Below the pieces are notes generated by a model. That model made no database searches, had not been told where the DNA came from, and saw only the letters and a program-made list of their open reading frames with translations. This document shows, piece by piece, positions 49,777-51,926 of a stretch of 51,926 bases of DNA. Source of the stretch: Candidatus Methanoperedens sp. (GTDB lineage: Archaea > Halobacteriota > Methanosarcinia > Methanosarcinales > Methanoperedenaceae); assembly GCA_023249105.1 (NCBI GenBank), contig JAHFDG010000024.1, positions 1-51,926 of the forward strand, read 5' to 3'. The position numbers and the translations under genes were made by a program. Numbering within the stretch: position 1 is the stretch's first letter; the number at the start of each line of letters is the position of its first letter.

Positions 49777-49983
49777 TTATTCTACTTTTTCTGCAATTGC
49801 GAATTTCCGCATTACTTTATTTACTTTTATCTTGACTTTATCGCCGACTTTTGTTGCCGGTACGAAGATTACAAAACCCTCGACCCTGGCAATACCGTCG
49901 CCCTCTTTTGCTATGTCATCTATCGATACATCATACGTTTCCCCGACTATTACCGGGGCATTTTTTTCCTGATATTCTGCCAC
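49777..49983 (-). CDS. TRAM-domain RNA-binding protein
   Basis: A 68-aa stand-alone TRAM domain from GTG 49983. VGETYDVSIDDIAKEGDGIA and EGFVIFVPATKVGDKVKIKV make the small beta-barrel that binds RNA. Such short proteins are common in methanogens, where some act as cold-responsive RNA chaperones. It is convergent with the helicase gene. The 217-bp gap to the next gene (49984-50200) shows no further feature. Confidence 0.92.
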   Translation of the reverse strand: MAEYQEKNAPVIVGETYDVSIDDIAKEGDGIARVEGFVIFVPATKVGDKVKIKVNKVMRKFAIAEKVE

Positions 49984-50200
49984 TATTTACACATCCTTAA
50001 CTTTCGATTATCAACTGTCAGGGGCAAACAAAACTGCAGAAATAGATAAACTTTAACTGCCGTAAATGCTGCAACCAAAACGGTCTCAAATCTTAATGGA
50101 TAATTATCGTTAAAATATATAAAACTTTGCTGAAATTAAATGAAATGCGGCCGGGATAAATGCATATTCTTTATATAAACCCGAATCAGTAGAGTAAACG

Positions 50201-51118
50201 ATGTTAAGAACACGCCTCCGGGATTTTATAATCACACACGATGACTGGATATTTGCAGTTGCGGATTATTGCCATGAAGGAGGCATACGTTCAATCCTCC
50301 GGTATGTACCCGACCCTGAAGGTAAAAGGGGCGATGATAAAAAATACCGCAAGCTGGATTTTGATGATGCGTTCGTGTTTATGAAAAAAGAACGCCCTGA
50401 GTGGGTGAGCGATGTCCATGTCGTTCCATGGGATTCGGTTAAGCAGATACTTGCGCCTGAAAAGAGACTGCCTTCATTAGTGGAAAAAAACAGTAAAGTG
50501 AGGGCAATAGTGAACACGCTAAAAGCCATTCCTCCTGATAAAATGGGAGTGACGGGCTCGCTTCTTGCAGGGCTTGAAAACGAGTCATCGGATATTGATT
50601 TCATCGTGTATGGAAGTTCATGGTTCAAAGCTCGGGATATTATTGCACGGGCAAAAATGGAAAAAAATCCCATCACAGAAATAAGCGATGAGATGTGGCA
50701 TGAAATTTACAAAAAGCGCAAGCCTGAGCTGCCTTTTGATGAATTTTTTAGGCATGAGCTGCGGAAAGGGAACAGGGGCATGGTTGGCGGGACGTATTTT
50801 GACCTGCTTTATGTCCGTGACTGGGAGGATATCGCGCCCTGCCTGCGGGGGCGGGATATCGGTATCGAGACCATTGAAGCTACGGTTACAAATGCCGATT
50901 TTTCATTTGACAGCCCTGCGATATACAAAATAGACCATCCTGAAATAGATTACGTGCTGTCCTATACCCATACGTATGCGGGACAGGCGCTGGTTGGAGA
51001 GCGGATAGAAGCGCGGGGTGTAGTGGAGGTTATCGGGAAAATGAAGCGGCTTGTGGTCGGGACGACGCGGGAACCTAAAGGGGAATGGATACGGTCACTG
51101 ACGCTGCTTGGGGGATAG
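50201..51118 (+). CDS. Predicted nucleotidyltransferase (COG1665-like)
   Basis: 305 aa. The polymerase-beta-type motif is GVTGSLLAGLENESSDIDFI (G-S-x8-SDIDF), with metal Asp in DID. The rest is alpha/beta with a C-terminal beta domain (RIEARGVVEVIGKMKRLVVG). Archaeal families of this kind are conserved but not assigned a substrate. The ATG start is clear. A TATA-like TTCTTTATATAAAC lies about 30 bp upstream, so it is probably monocistronic. Confidence 0.75.
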   Translation: MLRTRLRDFIITHDDWIFAVADYCHEGGIRSILRYVPDPEGKRGDDKKYRKLDFDDAFVFMKKERPEWVSDVHVVPWDSVKQILAPEKRLPSLVEKNSKVRAIVNTLKAIPPDKMGVTGSLLAGLENESSDIDFIVYGSSWFKARDIIARAKMEKNPITEISDEMWHEIYKKRKPELPFDEFFRHELRKGNRGMVGGTYFDLLYVRDWEDIAPCLRGRDIGIETIEATVTNADFSFDSPAIYKIDHPEIDYVLSYTHTYAGQALVGERIEARGVVEVIGKMKRLVVGTTREPKGEWIRSLTLLGG

Positions 51119-51273
51119 GAAATAATCCTGAATATTCCTGAAAACGCAGGCCTCGTATATCGTACGGGGTTTGTGACTGAAGACGATAGATTTTGAATGC
51201 TCGTATAAGACGATGGGAATCCGTAATAACCTTTCAAAGCTCTCAAGCATAGGCGCACAGTGATAAACATATA

Positions 51274-51885
51274 ATGTTAAATGAGAATATTGATACTATG
51301 GACAAAAAGAAATATGTTAAATGGTATAAACTTGCCAGAGAGACTGTCGGAGATAGTAAACTCATTCCAGAAAGGACTGATTCAGACATAATCGATAACC
51401 ACGTCAGTAAAGAGAACTGGCTAAATTTATCTCCTGCTAAGAATTTAGAAGAAGTGGCTTCGTCTGTAAATCCAAACATTTGGTTTTCTATTCATGAAGG
51501 TGGGAAGGGATATATAGGAGTACATTTTAATAATAAAGATTCAATGAAAAAAATCGGAAACATATTGAGCAGTGCATGTAATGAACAAAAAACAGAACTC
51601 ATGAGTGTGATGAAAGATTTGGATGATGCATGGGAAACAGCCCTCAACAGGAAAATTAAAGAGTCACATCCAAGACAACCCCCTTCCTACGAAGATGAAT
51701 GGGGCGTACCTGCAAATGAACTGGATAACGAAGGTATTGAGGAATTATTTAACAAGAGTCAAAAAATCTTTGATGAAGGTAAAAGAGAAGCAGAAGAGAG
51801 AAGAGAACTAGTATATCAATTCCAAATTAATATTACAATGACTCAATTCTTCCAGGCATTTCATCCATCTTGTATTTCCACTTGA
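51274..51885 (+). pseudogene. Unknown gene, 3' end cut off at the insertion sequence
   Basis: The native part is 51274-51807 (ATG 51274 or ATG 51298, MDKKKYVKWYKLARETVGDS). It encodes a soluble alpha/beta protein with NPNIWFSIHEGGKGYIGVHF in the middle and a highly charged helical end (KSQKIFDEGKREAEERRE). The last 26 residues are read from the insertion-sequence end. I do not recognise it. It is AT-rich, like the truncated ATPase at the other end, which suggests accessory DNA. Confidence 0.6.
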
Positions 51886-51926
51886 AAATCACAGGCATTT
51901 TGTTGATATCATCAAGATATTGACAT
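51808..51926 (-). mobile_element. 3' end of the same insertion sequence (right copy)
   Basis: Exact reverse complement of 2-120. The transposase-like tail is on minus, 51833-51925, with its stop at 51833-51835. It is oriented tail-first toward the window, like the left copy. The junction at 51807/51808 truncates the gene at 51274. Confidence 0.6.

Noticed and set aside
1-51926. Terminal inverted repeats as a sign of a linear extrachromosomal element (Borg-like)
   Set aside because: The repeats are only 119 bp, carry a transposase-like tail, truncate genes, and the content is core chromosome (tRNAs, trp, fwd, adk cluster).
1-51926. CRISPR array
   Set aside because: No regularly spaced direct repeats with unique spacers were found; repeats present are palindromic elements or single duplications.

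Overview
The window is a chromosomal contig from a methanogen-type archaeon that also makes c-type cytochromes. The archaeal markers are formylmethanofuran dehydrogenase (fwdDBAC), a Cbf5-type pseudouridine synthase, a DUF106 membrane protein, an archaeal CMP kinase, an archaeal-type signal peptidase with a Ser/His pair, and inositol-lipid synthesis genes. A complete CcmF/CcdA/thioredoxin block and a hexaheme cytochrome point to the Methanosarcinales/Methanoperedenales. A 'Candidatus Methanoperedens'-like (ANME-2d) host is my best inference, but no single marker proves it.

Layout. Both ends (1-120 and 51808-51926) are the same sequence in inverted orientation. It looks like the 3' end of an insertion sequence, and a gene is cut off at each junction. 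From 1 to 8.7 kb lies an accessory region: a truncated ATPase, vapBC remnants, an alcohol dehydrogenase, an LsrF-like aldolase, a hicBA module between direct repeats, an AT-rich SIR2-HD fusion gene, and small toxin/antitoxin-like or regulatory genes. From 8.7 to 18.2 kb are a class II aldolase, a LigD-type phosphoesterase, Nth, a frameshifted rubredoxin-like gene, a MidA methyltransferase, a secreted phosphodiesterase with duplicated small membrane proteins, threonine synthase, an aminotransferase and an alkyltransferase. From 18.3 to 21.6 kb come tRNA-Arg, adk-DUF106-cmk-cbf5 and tRNA-Ser.

From 21.6 to 29.4 kb is a cytochrome c maturation block in three transcription units: ccdA1 on plus, trx-ccmF on minus, and trx-PCYCGC protein-ccdA2-polyferredoxin on minus. 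The same 17-bp palindrome, TTTAC-N7-GTAAA, stands between the TATA box and the first gene of all three units, so this looks like one regulon under one regulator. From 29.4 to 36.9 kb are a radical SAM protein, a TldD/PmbA protein, myo-inositol-phosphate synthase, a CDP-alcohol phosphatidyltransferase and trpCBA. Upstream of trpC are four TGTACA-like boxes with exactly 10-bp phasing.

From 37.0 to 42.6 kb is a tightly packed four-gene operon (AAA+ ATPase, polytopic membrane protein, large secreted beta-domain protein, hexaheme cytochrome) with a signal peptidase gene just upstream. I do not recognise it as a described system; it is a candidate cell-surface electron-transfer or envelope assembly. 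From 42.7 to 47.4 kb are fwdDBAC and a 140-aa protein. From 47.5 kb to the end are an XPD/DinG-like helicase, a TRAM protein, a nucleotidyltransferase and a truncated unknown gene.

The main leads are the SIR2-HD protein, the three-site cytochrome-maturation operator, the ATPase/membrane/secreted/cytochrome operon, the OB-fold inserted into CcmF, the promoter duplication around hicBA, and the terminal insertion-sequence copies.
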